Shown here piece by piece: positions 14,858 to 24,129 of a DNA stretch of 45,609 nt. The position numbers and the translations under genes were made by a program. The stretch lies in NCBI RefSeq assembly GCF_023227765.1, contig NZ_JALKBZ010000020.1:1-45609 (forward strand). Direction: 5' to 3'. This DNA is from Fuchsiella alkaliacetigena. GTDB lineage: Bacteria > Bacillota > Halanaerobiia > Halobacteroidales > Acetohalobiaceae. Every line of letters begins with the position of its first letter. Within the stretch, counting starts at the first letter, position 1. A model generated the notes under the pieces. The model was given only the letters and a program-made list of their open reading frames with translations. It ran no database searches and was not told where the DNA came from.

Positions 14858-16789
14858 CTAATTATTATTTTTTAAGTTAATATTAATCTCAGGATTTGCC
14901 TCTAAATCTAAATTAGATCCTCGCGACTCTTCTTCTTTACTTTCTGTTTTTGAGTTCGCTTCTTCAGCAGGTTCATATTCGTAATCTTCCTTATATTCAG
15001 CAATAATCTTATTAATATCATCTGATACTAAGGTTTCTTTCTCTTTCAATTCTGCTACCATTGCTTCAACCATTTCCTTGTTTTCATTCAAGATTTCCCT
15101 TGCTTTATTATAAGCAGAATCAATAAAGTCCTTAACTTCTTCGTCTATTAAGGCAGCTACTTCTTCACTATAATTTTTACTTCTAGAAATATCTCTGCCT
15201 AAAAAGACCTGATCTCCATTCTTTTGTCCTAAAGTTAAAGGACCAATCTCATCGCTCATACCGTACTCTGTAACCATACTTCGAGCAATCTTAGTAGCTC
15301 TTTCTAGATCATTTTGAGCCCCTGTACTGATATCGTTTAAAAATATCTCTTCAGCTACCCTACCTCCCAGTAAAGCAGTTATTTTATCAGTTAACTCCGA
15401 CTTAGTAACATAGTTTTTATCAGCTTCAGGCAAATTAATAGTAAAGCCTCCAGCCCTACCTCGAGGAATAATCGATACTTTATGAGTTGGGTCAGCATGC
15501 TCTAAAAGTTCACCCAAAAGCGCATGACCTGTTTCATGATAGGAAACTATATCCTTTTCTTTATCACTTATTAAACGACTCTTTTTCTGTGGGCCTGCAA
15601 TTACTCGGTCAATAGCATCATCAAATTCCAACATACTTATCTGTCGTTTATCTCTTCTAGCAGCTAATATAGCAGCTTCATTAGCTAAATTCTCCATATC
15701 AGCTCCGGTAAAGCCAGGAGTTCGTTTGGCAACTATATCTAAATCAACATCATTAGCAATAGGTTTATTTTGAACATGAATCTTGAGAACACCTCTACGC
15801 CCCTTAAAGTCAGGCTTATCCACTATAACCTGTCTATCAAAACGACCTGGTCTCAATAAAGCGGGATCTAAGACATCAGGCCTATTAGTAGCAGCCATTA
15901 AAATAATTCCTTCGTTAGGTTCAAAGCCATCCATCTCTACTAACAGCTGATTTAAAGTCTGTTCTCGTTCATCGTGCCCTCCTCCAACTCCAGCACCTCT
16001 CTGTCTACCTACAGCATCTAATTCATCTACAAAAATAATGCAGGGAGCATTCTCTTTCCCTTGTTCAAATAGATCTCTTACCCTAGAAGCACCAACTCCT
16101 ACAAACATTTCTACAAAGTCTGAACCACTAATAATAAAGAAAGGAACACCTGCTTCTCCAGCTACAGCTCTAGCCATTAAGGTTTTACCAGTTCCAGGAG
16201 GCCCCACCAATAAAATCCCTTTGGGTATCTCTGCTCCTAGTTTACTGAACTTTTCTGGACTTTTCAAAAACTCTACAACTTCCCTCAGTTCTTCCTTAAC
16301 CTCTTCATAATTAGCTACATCATCAAAGGTCACCCGTTTTTTACCTTCTTCATCATGGCGACGGGCTTTACTCTTACCAAAGGACATTACCTTATTTCCT
16401 CCACCTTGCATCCTTTTCATAATAAAGAACCAAAAACCTAAAATTAAGATAACTGGAAATAAATATCCTAAAATACTGGCCCACCAGGGTGGTTCAGGTG
16501 CCGGCTCAGTATTAATAACTATATTATTATCTTGTAAAGTTTGCTCTATTTTTTCAATAGTACCAGGAATATTTATTTCAAACTCCTTACCATCAATAGT
16601 TTCTCCTTCAATTATATTTTCTCCTACAATAGTAACCTCTTCAATCTGTTCAGTTTCTATTAATTGAATAAACTCACTGTAACTGAAATCTTCTTCAACT
16701 GGAGTAGGAGTTATAAAATACTGGGCTATCAAAAATGAAATAGCAATTATTATCAAGTAAAAGCCGATGTTTTTCGAAAACTTATTCAA
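14858..16789 (-). CDS. ftsH: ATP-dependent zinc metalloprotease FtsH
   Basis: Membrane-anchored AAA+ protease that degrades misfolded membrane proteins and regulators; in Bacillus it also matters for sporulation. At 643 aa it has two transmembrane segments (about 8-26 and 104-123) around a short extracytoplasmic loop. The AAA module has Walker A GPPGTGKT (196-203), Walker [10 protein letters not shown] (251-259) and the second region of homology near [19 protein letters not shown]. The zinc motif is HETGH (418-422). The tail is unusually acidic and Asn-rich. It has its own promoter at 16833-16861 and follows hpt by about 100 bp, as in the B. subtilis tilS-hprT-ftsH block. Confidence 0.98.
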   Translation of the reverse strand: MNKFSKNIGFYLIIIAISFLIAQYFITPTPVEEDFSYSEFIQLIETEQIEEVTIVGENIIEGETIDGKEFEINIPGTIEKIEQTLQDNNIVINTEPAPEPPWWASILGYLFPVILILGFWFFIMKRMQGGGNKVMSFGKSKARRHDEEGKKRVTFDDVANYEEVKEELREVVEFLKSPEKFSKLGAEIPKGILLVGPPGTGKTLMARAVAGEAGVPFFIISGSDFVEMFVGVGASRVRDLFEQGKENAPCIIFVDELDAVGRQRGAGVGGGHDEREQTLNQLLVEMDGFEPNEGIILMAATNRPDVLDPALLRPGRFDRQVIVDKPDFKGRRGVLKIHVQNKPIANDVDLDIVAKRTPGFTGADMENLANEAAILAARRDKRQISMLEFDDAIDRVIAGPQKKSRLISDKEKDIVSYHETGHALLGELLEHADPTHKVSIIPRGRAGGFTINLPEADKNYVTKSELTDKITALLGGRVAEEIFLNDISTGAQNDLERATKIARSMVTEYGMSDEIGPLTLGQKNGDQVFLGRDISRSKNYSEEVAALIDEEVKDFIDSAYNKAREILNENKEMVEAMVAELKEKETLVSDDINKIIAEYKEDYEYEPAEEANSKTESKEEESRGSNLDLEANPEININLKNNN

Positions 16790-16832
16790 TAAATAATCCC
16801 CTCCCTACATATAGGATTTATTACGATTAGTT

Positions 16833-16861
16833 ATTATACCACAAATGAATTGGATTAGCAA
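16833..16861 (-). promoter_or_regulatory. Promoter of ftsH (TTGCTA-17-TATAAT)
   Basis: Minus-strand TTGCTA (16861-16856), 17-bp spacer and perfect TATAAT (16838-16833), about 45 nt before the ftsH ATG. It allows ftsH expression apart from tilS-hpt. Confidence 0.7.
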
Positions 16862-16892
16862 GAAATAAGATTAATCAACTTTAATTACTATC

Positions 16893-17444
16893 TTATTCAT
16901 AAAACTCCTCTTTTAAAACAAAAATATAAGGCAAATTCCTGAATTTTTCTTGATAATCTAAACCATAACCAACTACAAACTCATCCGGAATTTCAAAACC
17001 ATTATAATCTACTTCAACTTTTTTCTCTTTTCTACGTTCAGGCTTATCTAATAAAGTACAGATCTTAATACTAGCCGGATTCCTAGTTTCCAAAAAGCTA
17101 ACTACATGCCTTAAGGTTAAGCCTGTATCTATTATATCTTCTACAATTAAGATATGTCTACCTGCAATATTCTCCTCTAAATCCTTAATAATTCTTACTA
17201 TTCCAGAACTTTTAGTCCCATCATAGCTAGAAACATCCATAAAATCTAAAGTTACTGGCAAATCTACACAACGAGCTAGATCAGACATAAACATAACTGC
17301 TCCTCTGAGAATACCCACCATTACAATATCGTCATCTAAGCTATAATCAGCTGTAATCTGAGCTCCTAACTTTTTAACTCGCTTCTTGATTTCTTCTTCT
17401 GTAATTAGAACTCTATCTACTTTTTCTTTTAAATCTGCCCGCAA
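16893..17444 (-). CDS. hpt: Hypoxanthine phosphoribosyltransferase
   Basis: Purine salvage enzyme making IMP or GMP from hypoxanthine or guanine and PRPP; the PRPP synthase gene prs is in the same window. At 183 aa it is a standard type I PRTase, with GILRGAVMFMSDLAR, the flexible loop SSYDGTKSSG (about 72-81), the PRPP loop VEDIIDTG (101-108) and a C-terminal VGYGLDYQEKFRNLPYI. It starts at TTG, 8 nt after AAGGAGGAA. It lies 22 bp after tilS; the tilS-hpt-ftsH order is conserved in Firmicutes. Confidence 0.96.
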   Translation of the reverse strand: MRADLKEKVDRVLITEEEIKKRVKKLGAQITADYSLDDDIVMVGILRGAVMFMSDLARCVDLPVTLDFMDVSSYDGTKSSGIVRIIKDLEENIAGRHILIVEDIIDTGLTLRHVVSFLETRNPASIKICTLLDKPERRKEKKVEVDYNGFEIPDEFVVGYGLDYQEKFRNLPYIFVLKEEFYE

Positions 17445-17466
17445 AATTAGTTCCTCCTTAAATTAA

Positions 17467-18879
17467 TTAGATATATTCAACTTCTAAAACTAAAATTTCT
17501 TCTGTTTTTTCAGTAACTTTAAAGCTATCCTCAATTCTAAAATCACCTACTGCAAATATAACCCCTTTTAAAGTAGTAAAAATGGGAACTTTATCCCTGA
17601 CTTCTTGAGCAATCTTCTCATCAATAAAAAAATCTTTAATCTTTTTAGTCCCTTCCATTCCTAAAGGACAAAAGCGATCACCAGCTCTTCGATTTCTCAC
17701 TATAACCTGCTCTCCAATTAAGCTAGCATCTAAAAATAGCTTCTTTGAATCTTTAGTTAATCTTTTTTTATTGAAAAAAATAGCTAATTCAAAGTTAAAG
17801 CTTATCTTAACTCCTAATTCAGTTACTGTATACTGGCCCGGTACAGTAAACACAGTTTCAAACTCTTTTATATCCTGCTTAAGTCTTTCTTGCCACGTAA
17901 GTCTTAAAGTTTTATATATTCTTTTAACTCTTAATCCTTGAGGTAATTGCAACAAGCTACCTGTAATTCCTTCTTTAATTAATTCTATAATCTGTTCAAT
18001 ATGTTGAAAATAATAATCCTTCTTATCCCCAGTAAACTCTTTTATAGCTTGCCTGATCACTCTTCTCAAAATAGCCAAGTCTAATGATTGCAAAGTCTCT
18101 AAATCCAAATCTATTCTTTCGGACTTATCAATAAGCAAAGACTGAGTATACTTAGTAGCAGCATGCTTCTCTAAAAAGTCCTCCTCTTCTCTAAATAGCT
18201 TAGCCATTCTATTTAAAGATTCTTTAATAGAGCTATTAAACTCCCGCTCTAAATAAGGTAATAACTCTAATCTTACTTTATTACGCAGATAAATAGCTTC
18301 CAAGTTAGAACTGTCTAGCCTAGGATTAAGATCATGCTTAGAACAGTATTTCTCGATATCCACCCGCCAGACCTCCAATAAAGGACGAATAAATTTATCA
18401 TTTCTAAGCGGAGCTATCCCACTCAAGCCTGTTAGGCCAGCTCCCCGCAAAAAATTAATCAATACCGTTTCTGCTTGATCATCGGCATGTTGACCAATAG
18501 CTATTTTATCTGCTTCCAACTGCTCAGCTAATTCTAAACAAAAACGATAACGAATTTCACGAGCGGCTGCCTGTTTAGAAAGTCCTTTTTTCGAGTTAAT
18601 ATACTCAGCAACATCATACTCTTTAATAGTTACTGGTACCTCTAACTTAGCAGCAAATTCAACTACAAACTCAGCATCAGCTGCCGATTCCTGGCCTCTA
18701 AACATATGGTCTAAATGAAAAACATGTAACTGCAAATCATAATCAAAACGCAAGCGCCATAAAAGATGTAATAAAGTCAAAGAATCCGGGCCCCCGGAAA
18801 CACTAACTATAACCTTATCTCCACTTGCTAATAAGCCATATTTATCGATACAACCTCTAACCCGTTCTATTAAATCCAT
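17467..18879 (-). CDS. tilS: tRNA(Ile)-lysidine synthetase TilS
   Basis: Converts the wobble C of the CAU-anticodon tRNA-Ile to lysidine so that it reads AUA; essential in bacteria. At 470 aa it has the N-type ATP-pyrophosphatase loop SGGPDS (28-33), then FHLDHMFRGQESAADAEFV and IGQHADDQAETVLINFLRGAG. The C-terminal substrate-recognition domains contain VRNRRAGDRFCPLGMEGTKKIKDF in two parts. The start ATG follows TAGGAGAATTAGC. It lies upstream of hpt with a 22-bp gap and downstream of spoIIE, as in B. subtilis. Confidence 0.96.
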   Translation of the reverse strand: MDLIERVRGCIDKYGLLASGDKVIVSVSGGPDSLTLLHLLWRLRFDYDLQLHVFHLDHMFRGQESAADAEFVVEFAAKLEVPVTIKEYDVAEYINSKKGLSKQAAAREIRYRFCLELAEQLEADKIAIGQHADDQAETVLINFLRGAGLTGLSGIAPLRNDKFIRPLLEVWRVDIEKYCSKHDLNPRLDSSNLEAIYLRNKVRLELLPYLEREFNSSIKESLNRMAKLFREEEDFLEKHAATKYTQSLLIDKSERIDLDLETLQSLDLAILRRVIRQAIKEFTGDKKDYYFQHIEQIIELIKEGITGSLLQLPQGLRVKRIYKTLRLTWQERLKQDIKEFETVFTVPGQYTVTELGVKISFNFELAIFFNKKRLTKDSKKLFLDASLIGEQVIVRNRRAGDRFCPLGMEGTKKIKDFFIDEKIAQEVRDKVPIFTTLKGVIFAVGDFRIEDSFKVTEKTEEILVLEVEYI

Positions 18880-18918
18880 TGCTAATTCTCCTAACTAGAT
18901 TCTCATCAAAATATTTAT

Positions 18919-18926
18919 TTCGACAA
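18919..18926 (-). promoter_or_regulatory. Possible Spo0A box before tilS
   Basis: Minus-strand TTGTCGAA contains the full 7-base Spo0A core TGTCGAA, between the spoIIE stop and the tilS start. A 7-mer is expected several times by chance in a window of this size, so support is weak. Confidence 0.25.
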
Positions 18927-18945
18927 AGATATTTTAGCTCCTTCC

Positions 18946-21393
18946 TTAATCAAGCGATTTCTGAGGATAAGCAGTTAATTTTATGGTTAAAACAGTCATA
19001 TCATCATTAATTTCAGTCTTAGAATCCAAAGCCTGCTCCAATATATAATCAGCTAATGATTGGGGATCATTAATTAAGCAATTTTTCAATAACCTCTTCA
19101 TCCATGTTTCCTGTTTAACCTCTCCCCACTGCGAATCAATTACTCCATCAGTTAACATCACTACCATATTCCCCGCTTCCAAGGATAACTGTCTATTTAA
19201 CTTTATATCTATGTTATCTATAATACCTATCGGCAAAGAAGTGCCTTTAATCACTTCAATCTCTCTATTATTTCGCTTAATAAATGTTGGGGCAGAGCCA
19301 ATCTTTATAAAGTCAGCCTGACCTGTATAGCGATCAATTGCACTTATATCAACAGTAGCAAATACTTCTTCACTAGATCTCAATAATAAAGCAGAATTAA
19401 CTATCTTAATTGCTAATTCTTTATCAAATCCAGTTGCAATTAATTTTTCTAAAAGATCAACTGCACTTTGACTTTCCAAAGCAGCTCTCTTTCCAATTCC
19501 CATACCGTCACTTAAAATTGCAACCTCTTCTTTGTTATTGACATTTACTACTTTATAATCATCTCCTGAGACTTCTTCTTGTTCAGGTGAAGTTTGAGCA
19601 ACCCCAACTTGCACCTGATACTTAACAGCAGATGCTATCTTAAGTAAACAGTTCTCCTCCCCTAGACTAGCCCCACATTTACTCCACTTTATTCTAAACT
19701 TTTGCTTCAAAATTTTATTTAAAGTAGGAAGAACTTTGCTAGTACATTCCTTTTCTCCAGCACAAGTTCTCTTGTTTAAAATAAATTCCATTTCTTCCTG
19801 TTCTTTTTCAAGCACAGTCAATTCTTCAATAAAGATCCCATAAGCCTCTAGCTCACTCTGTACTACCTTTTTCAAATTATTATCTAAATTAATTTCCACT
19901 TCTAAATCAGTAGCTAACTTTTCTAAAAGCTCTACTAAGCCAATTACTTGATTACTAATTATTTCTTGACTATCTTTTAATTTTTTATGCCAAAAATTAT
20001 TTATTTCATACTTTTCTAAAAATCTATTCACCTTCTCACTTAACTTTCTCGGGAACTTACAGTCTCCCTCCATAATTTCATTCAGCCTTCTAGCTTTAAT
20101 CTGGCCCTTCTTTTCAGCCCTAGATAGTATTTCTAAGCAAGATTGATAAGTTTCGAAAAATTTCTGCTCCCAACAAATATTATATAGCTCACATTTTAAA
20201 CAAACTTGATTAGCTACTATGTTAAGTAATTCATCTAAACTACTATTTTCAGCTCTTCCTTGCTTAGCTGTAGGTTGTTTTTCAAAGGTATCTACTATCT
20301 CCATAAACACACCTCTTACTCTATTAACTTTCTGAATAACCTGTTGAGAAAGTTTATTTCTCTGCTCAGTTTGAGCACTAATTACTAAGTCCGGCACTAA
20401 AAAGCCCAGGGAATCTATAGCGAAGGCTGGAATTAAAAGCAAGACACCACCAGCTAATAAACTCTCAGCTAAAATAGCATTAATATCATTAATTTCAACC
20501 AAAAGTACAGTATACATCAAAGCAGTTAGAAAAAATCCAACTATTACTCCTAACTTACCTTCCCTATTAAAATGACCTCCAATTAAACCAGCCAAAGCAT
20601 AAAGCCCTGTTACTTCTACTACATAAAGATTAGAAATACTATAAACTAAACCTATTACTGCTCCCGCAACGGTAGCTACCGCCCCTCCACCTAATAAAGC
20701 AATTAGCATTACTACTAAACTACTAAAAACCCGCGGCAGATTAATAACCCCTACTTCAATATTAGGTAAGCCGATATTCAAAACAGCCAAAGTAGTTAAT
20801 AAAGCTAAAATATTAATATCAGCTAAACTGTCTTTATGCTCTACATAAAATAAAGGAGATAAGCCTTTCACTAAAATAAAAGTTAAGATCATTACTAATA
20901 TAGCCCCTAATAATGATAATAAATCTTCATGTAAAAAACGAGCAGCTAAAACTAAGCCTATAACTTCAATCATTAACAGAACTCCACCATTTAAAATGGA
21001 AAATTTCAATTTGGAAATTCCTTCTTTATATTCAAAAAAATATATTGCTAAAGAAGCAAATATCAAACCGGATAAAAAATATTTGCCTAAAGACCAGCTA
21101 AAACCCAAAATATTATAATAACCTAAATAAATACTAAACACAAATAAGACTACTCTACTCAATTTTTCACTTCTACAGAGATATTGATAAAGAATTAAAG
21201 CTATAAATGATAAACCAAAAGGTAATAATTCACTGGATAAAAAAGCTCGTCCAATTATTAAACCTACTATAGTATAAACAATATGCAACACATCAATTCC
21301 CAATATTAACTCTTTAAACCTATTTTTTAATCTTAATAATTTCCCAGCCTTTTCTTTCATTCTCTGATAGCTAGATAAATCAGATTCAATCAA
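18946..21393 (-). CDS. spoIIE: Stage II sporulation protein E (PP2C phosphatase)
   Basis: Membrane serine phosphatase that dephosphorylates the anti-anti-sigma factor SpoIIAA and so activates sigma-F in the forespore. It is about 815 aa from the preferred start. The N-terminal third has about ten hydrophobic helices (roughly 40-345). A central Cys-rich region (VCLKCELYNICW) and a regulatory helix region follow, and then a C-terminal PP2C domain with AILSDGMGIGKRAALES and VVMLTDGVIDSQWG carrying metal-binding Asp residues. The longest frame opens at TTG 21420, but GGAGGG lies within it; TTG 21393, six bases further on, is the better start. The upstream promoter carries Spo0A-like boxes. tRNA genes lie immediately upstream, as in B. 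subtilis. Confidence 0.95.
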   Translation of the reverse strand: MIESDLSSYQRMKEKAGKLLRLKNRFKELILGIDVLHIVYTIVGLIIGRAFLSSELLPFGLSFIALILYQYLCRSEKLSRVVLFVFSIYLGYYNILGFSWSLGKYFLSGLIFASLAIYFFEYKEGISKLKFSILNGGVLLMIEVIGLVLAARFLHEDLLSLLGAILVMILTFILVKGLSPLFYVEHKDSLADINILALLTTLAVLNIGLPNIEVGVINLPRVFSSLVVMLIALLGGGAVATVAGAVIGLVYSISNLYVVEVTGLYALAGLIGGHFNREGKLGVIVGFFLTALMYTVLLVEINDINAILAESLLAGGVLLLIPAFAIDSLGFLVPDLVISAQTEQRNKLSQQVIQKVNRVRGVFMEIVDTFEKQPTAKQGRAENSSLDELLNIVANQVCLKCELYNICWEQKFFETYQSCLEILSRAEKKGQIKARRLNEIMEGDCKFPRKLSEKVNRFLEKYEINNFWHKKLKDSQEIISNQVIGLVELLEKLATDLEVEINLDNNLKKVVQSELEAYGIFIEELTVLEKEQEEMEFILNKRTCAGEKECTSKVLPTLNKILKQKFRIKWSKCGASLGEENCLLKIASAVKYQVQVGVAQTSPEQEEVSGDDYKVVNVNNKEEVAILSDGMGIGKRAALESQSAVDLLEKLIATGFDKELAIKIVNSALLLRSSEEVFATVDISAIDRYTGQADFIKIGSAPTFIKRNNREIEVIKGTSLPIGIIDNIDIKLNRQLSLEAGNMVVMLTDGVIDSQWGEVKQETWMKRLLKNCLINDPQSLADYILEQALDSKTEINDDMTVLTIKLTAYPQKSLD

Positions 21394-21444
21394 TATAATC
21401 CCTCCTGTGATAGTTAGCAACTATTTAAATTGCTTACAAGAGTT

Positions 21445-21478
21445 ATTATACATTCTTTGACCGAGAAAGTTTGTCGTT
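21445..21478 (-). promoter_or_regulatory. spoIIE promoter with Spo0A-like box
   Basis: A perfect TATAAT (21450-21445) has a poor -35 (CAAACT) at 17 bp. A TTTGTCGTT box (5/7 to TGTCGAA, plus-strand orientation, 21470-21478) overlaps that -35 region, and TAGTCGTTC lies 17 bp further upstream. A weak -35 overlapped by 0A boxes is the known design of Spo0A-activated spoII promoters. Confidence 0.5.
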
Positions 21479-21525
21479 TTTTTTAGATAGTCGTTCTAAA
21501 AATATTTACATTTTATTCCAAAATA

Positions 21526-21551
21526 CAAAAACACCCCTTACTCAAGGGTGT
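21526..21551 (-). terminator. Terminator of the tRNA transcript
   Basis: Minus-strand ACACCCTT pairs with AAGGGGTGT (one bulge) around GAGT, followed by TTTTTG. It lies 37 bp after tRNA-Met and upstream of the spoIIE promoter. Confidence 0.75.
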
Positions 21552-21587
21552 TTTATGTAAAAAAATGTAAATAAATAGGCATAAAAA

Positions 21588-21664
21588 TGGTGGCGGTGCA
21601 GGGACTTGAACCCCGAACACTACGGGTATGAACCGTATGCTCTAGCCAGTTGAGCTACACCGCC
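21588..21664 (-). tRNA. tRNA-Met (CAU), elongator type
   Basis: 77 nt including an encoded CCA. Acceptor GGCGGTG pairs with CACCGCC, followed by A73 and CCA. The D-arm has TAGCTCAACTGGCTAGAGC, the anticodon loop TTCATAC gives CAU, and the T-loop has GGTTCAAGTC. The fully paired acceptor excludes initiator identity. A CAU tRNA could in principle be the TilS-modified Ile-tRNA, but the ACGG/CCGT anticodon stem looks like elongator Met. Confidence 0.9.
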
Positions 21665-21694
21665 ACATTATAATTAACTATCTATTTAAATTTT

Positions 21695-21771
21695 TGGTTG
21701 CGGGGACTGGATTCGAACCAGTGGCCTCCGGGTTATGAGCCCGACGAGCTACCATACTGCTCTACCCCGCG
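21695..21771 (-). tRNA. Initiator tRNA-fMet (CAU)
   Basis: 77 nt with encoded CCA. It has initiator features: an unpaired C1-A72 at the acceptor end (CGCGGGG with CCCCGCA) and three G-C pairs in the anticodon stem (TCGGG/CCCGG) around CTCATAA. It lies 30 bp from tRNA-Met in the same direction. Confidence 0.95.
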
Positions 21772-21776
21772 CTATA

Positions 21777-21880
21777 AGTTCAGATAATAAATGATAAATA
21801 AGTTCAAAATCTTTACAATCATAAAGTTCTTGAATTTTAATCTATCCTCTATCCTTTATACTATATCCTCTGCTCTTGAA
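21777..21880. repeat. AAGTTC and ATCTATCC degenerate repeats between tRNA-Leu and tRNA-fMet
   Basis: AAGTTCAGATAATAAATGAT and a second TAAGTTCAA are followed by runs of CTATCCT and CTTTATA units (about 21838-21878). Their reverse complement matches the purine-rich repeat at 8966-8996. A dispersed low-complexity repeat has inserted within a tRNA cluster. Confidence 0.5.
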
Positions 21881-21883
21881 AAA

Positions 21884-21973
21884 TGGTGCCGGGGGTCGGA
21901 TTCGAACCGACACGGGTACTAAGGACCCATCGGATTTTAAGTCCGATGCGTCTGCCAATTCCGCCACCCCGGC
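21884..21973 (-). tRNA. tRNA-Leu (UAA)
   Basis: 90 nt with encoded CCA and a long class II variable arm. Acceptor GCCGGGG pairs with CCCCGGC, the anticodon loop CTTAAAA gives UAA, and the T-loop is GGTTCGAATCC. It reads UUA and UUG, common codons in this AT-rich genome. Confidence 0.95.
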
Positions 21974-22099
21974 AATTAAAGTTTACCATTACTGACGACA
22001 AGACATATTATAGTATAGATTTTCTCAAGGGTCAATCTCCAAATGTAGCGATTAAAAACTCTCATCTCAAATTAAATACATTAAACTGCAGATTGCTTC

Positions 22100-23005
22100 T
22101 TAATTCTCACCTTTACAGCAATCATAAATAATACCCTCTAAAATATCAGCCTCACTAACTATAATTTCTGTTAACTCCAATACTTCCATTATTAATAATA
22201 AAATCTGTACTCCGGCTACAATGATATCGGCTCTTTTAGGCTGCAAACCAATAACTTCTTTTCTTTCTTCAATAGTCTTTGCTGCTAAATCAGAAAATAT
22301 TCTCTCGATCGTTGTTAATTTAAGTAGATATCCATGTACTTTTTGAGGATCATAAGTAACTAATTGTCGCTCAATTGCTGCTAAAGTAGTAATAGTACCT
22401 CCTACTCCGAATAAAGCTTTAACTTTCCCTGTTAATTTCCTGATTTGCGGCAATAAAGTTTTCTTAATTAGCTTTTCTCTTTCACTTATAACCTTACTCT
22501 GCTCGGTCATTCTTACTGCTCCTACATTAAGACTAAATTTATCTTCAATTCTTTGCGAAGAACCAAAAATAAACTCCGTACTCCCCCCACCAATATCCAA
22601 TACTAGATTATCAGTAGCAAGTAATTCGGAGAGACTTTTAATTACTCCTAAATAAGAAAGTCGGGCTTCTTCAGTTCCAGTAATTATCTCTACTTTCAAA
22701 CCTGTTCTTTCTTTAACCTTATTAATAAATTCTGCTTGGTTACTAACATCTCTAGCAGCACTAGTAGCAACTACTCTTACTTCTCTCACTTGATACTGCT
22801 CTAATAAGGACTTATATTTAGCTAAAGCTTCTATAGTTCGCTGTATAGACGCTTGATTTAAGCGACCTGTTTGATCAACCTTAGCTCCTAAACGGGTTAT
22901 TTGTAGCTCACTAGCTAAAGGGGTTATTTTTCCTGTTTTATTTAATTCACCGATAAGTAATCGAGTTGAATTAGTGCCAATATCAATTGCTGCCGCTCTG
23001 TTCAT
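22100..23005 (-). CDS. ppx: Exopolyphosphatase / pppGpp phosphatase family protein
   Basis: Hydrolyses polyphosphate or pppGpp; the short GppA/Ppx form. From ATG 23005 it is 301 aa, the length of single-module Ppx enzymes. The N-terminal ASKHA phosphate loop is AAIDIGTNSTRLLIGEL, with catalytic-region TSAARD and EARLSYLG, a second phosphate loop LVLDIGGGSTEF and FGVGGTITTLAAI. The longest frame runs 48 nt into DUF501, but GGGAGTG lies 8 nt before ATG 23005, which begins the conserved domain. It overlaps DUF501 by 23 bp, indicating coupled translation; that pairing is widespread in Gram-positives. Confidence 0.92.
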   Translation of the reverse strand: MNRAAAIDIGTNSTRLLIGELNKTGKITPLASELQITRLGAKVDQTGRLNQASIQRTIEALAKYKSLLEQYQVREVRVVATSAARDVSNQAEFINKVKERTGLKVEIITGTEEARLSYLGVIKSLSELLATDNLVLDIGGGSTEFIFGSSQRIEDKFSLNVGAVRMTEQSKVISEREKLIKKTLLPQIRKLTGKVKALFGVGGTITTLAAIERQLVTYDPQKVHGYLLKLTTIERIFSDLAAKTIEERKEVIGLQPKRADIIVAGVQILLLIMEVLELTEIIVSEADILEGIIYDCCKGEN

Positions 23006-23561
23006 CCTTTTCACTCCCACATTTTGATTTACATTCTTCGTTAAACTTTTCATTTAATAGTTTAGCTACTATCTCCCCTACTGGATTAACCCCATTAACT
23101 AAAAAATCAGCATAATGAGTATGCAAGCACTTAATCCCTTCTTCGTTCATAATTCCTCCCACTCCTGACTCAGAAATAACTCGCCAAAGCTCAGGATTTT
23201 CCTGGGGTAGCCTTTTTAAATCCTCCTCAGTCAATAAATCCACTCTAGCTTGAGCATAGTTTTGATAAGCAGTCTTCAACTGAGCAAACTGCTGAGGGTT
23301 ATTATTTATTATAGATTGAATTTTTTTAACCTGTCCTACAGCTTCTAACTTTGAAATCTCATTGACTAGTTTAGGACAACTTAACCAATAAGTAGTAGGA
23401 AAAACTCCGTAATCTCCTTGCTTAACTAACAAGGGATAGGTAGTTAATACTTCTGGATAACCATAGGCACAGTACTTTTCAACTCTAAGTAAGTTCCGAG
23501 GAGTTCTTCCGAGTTGTTCAATAATTATCTCCATTTCTTCAGCTTCAACTTCTTTTTTCAT
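22983..23561 (-). CDS. DUF501 family protein
   Basis: Family of unknown function, 192 aa from ATG 23561. It contains the typical Cys/His-rich blocks YCAYGYPEVLTTYPLL, FPTTYWLSCPKLV, SGVGGIMN and CLHTHYADFL, suggestive of a metal site. There is no signal peptide or membrane segment. The frame opens at GTG 23585 inside a terminator hairpin, whereas GAGGGGG lies 5 nt before ATG 23561, so that start is chosen. It overlaps ppx by 23 bp. In many Gram-positives DUF501 sits between divIC and ppx; here tex and yabR intervene. Confidence 0.88.
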   Translation of the reverse strand: MKKEVEAEEMEIIIEQLGRTPRNLLRVEKYCAYGYPEVLTTYPLLVKQGDYGVFPTTYWLSCPKLVNEISKLEAVGQVKKIQSIINNNPQQFAQLKTAYQNYAQARVDLLTEEDLKRLPQENPELWRVISESGVGGIMNEEGIKCLHTHYADFLVNGVNPVGEIVAKLLNEKFNEECKSKCGSEKDEQSGSN

Positions 23562-23578
23562 ACTTTCCCCCTCATAAA

Positions 23579-23610
23579 TAAACACCCTCTAATTAATTAG
23601 AGGGTGTTTA
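23579..23610 (-). terminator. 32-bp palindromic terminator after yabR
   Basis: A perfect palindrome whose core CACCCTCTAATT pairs with AATTAGAGGGTG, followed on the minus strand by TTTATG. It ends 18 nt before the DUF501 start codon and 5 nt before its Shine-Dalgarno sequence, so readthrough would be needed for yabR-DUF501 cotranscription. Confidence 0.75.
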
Positions 23611-23660
23611 AAATGTTCAATATCACTCTTTACCGAAGTCCATATATATAAAAGCTAAAT

Positions 23661-24020
23661 TTAATAGGCAGAACCACCACGTTTAGATTCAATACTTTTC
23701 TTTAGGTCTTTCTGTCGCTGGCTACTTTCTTTCATAAACTCTTCCATTTGCTCTTCAAAAGACATCTTCGGGGCTTTCTGGTTTTCAGCATCTAATTGCT
23801 TAATAGATAAGCCAATCTTTCCGTCATCGTCTATAGAAATCACTTTAACCTTAATCTTTTCCCTCATGCTCAAATAGTCTTCTACATTTTTAACATAAGT
23901 ATCAGCGATTTCCGAAATATGAACTAAACCAGTTTCACCTCCAGATAGCTCTACAAAAGCTCCAAAATTTGTTATGCCAGTCACTACTCCTTCTACAGTA
24001 TTCCCAACCTCAATTGACAT
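23661..24020 (-). CDS. yabR: S1-domain RNA-binding protein YabR
   Basis: Small cytoplasmic RNA-binding protein, 119 aa. A single S1 domain occupies about residues 3-75 (GNTVEGVVTGITNFGAFVEL, GLVHISEIAD, IDDDGKIGLSIKQ). A lysine/glutamate-rich tail follows. Position between divIC and spoIIE identifies it as the yabR orthologue. The ATG is 11 nt after GAGGAGGAG. It has its own consensus promoter and a palindromic terminator, so it can be monocistronic. The exact function is unknown. Confidence 0.92.
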   Translation of the reverse strand: MSIEVGNTVEGVVTGITNFGAFVELSGGETGLVHISEIADTYVKNVEDYLSMREKIKVKVISIDDDGKIGLSIKQLDAENQKAPKMSFEEQMEEFMKESSQRQKDLKKSIESKRGGSAY

Positions 24021-24090
24021 GCTTTAAAAACTCCTCCTCATGATAATTTAAAATTTTATAAGTGCAAAATAACTTACACTAATTACCCAC

Positions 24091-24119
24091 ATTATACCGC
24101 ATATATTATTTGATGTCAA
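24091..24119 (-). promoter_or_regulatory. Promoter of yabR (perfect TTGACA-17-TATAAT)
   Basis: Minus-strand TTGACA (24119-24114), 17 bp, TATAAT (24096-24091). It starts 11 bp after the tex stop codon and gives a leader of about 65 nt before yabR. Confidence 0.88.
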
Positions 24120-24129
24120 ACGTACTTAG

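Noticed and set aside
21883-22131. Plus-strand 82-aa ORF beginning MVPGVGFEPTRV
   Set aside because: It is the antisense translation of the tRNA-Leu gene, a well-known false ORF in databases; it has no ribosome-binding site.
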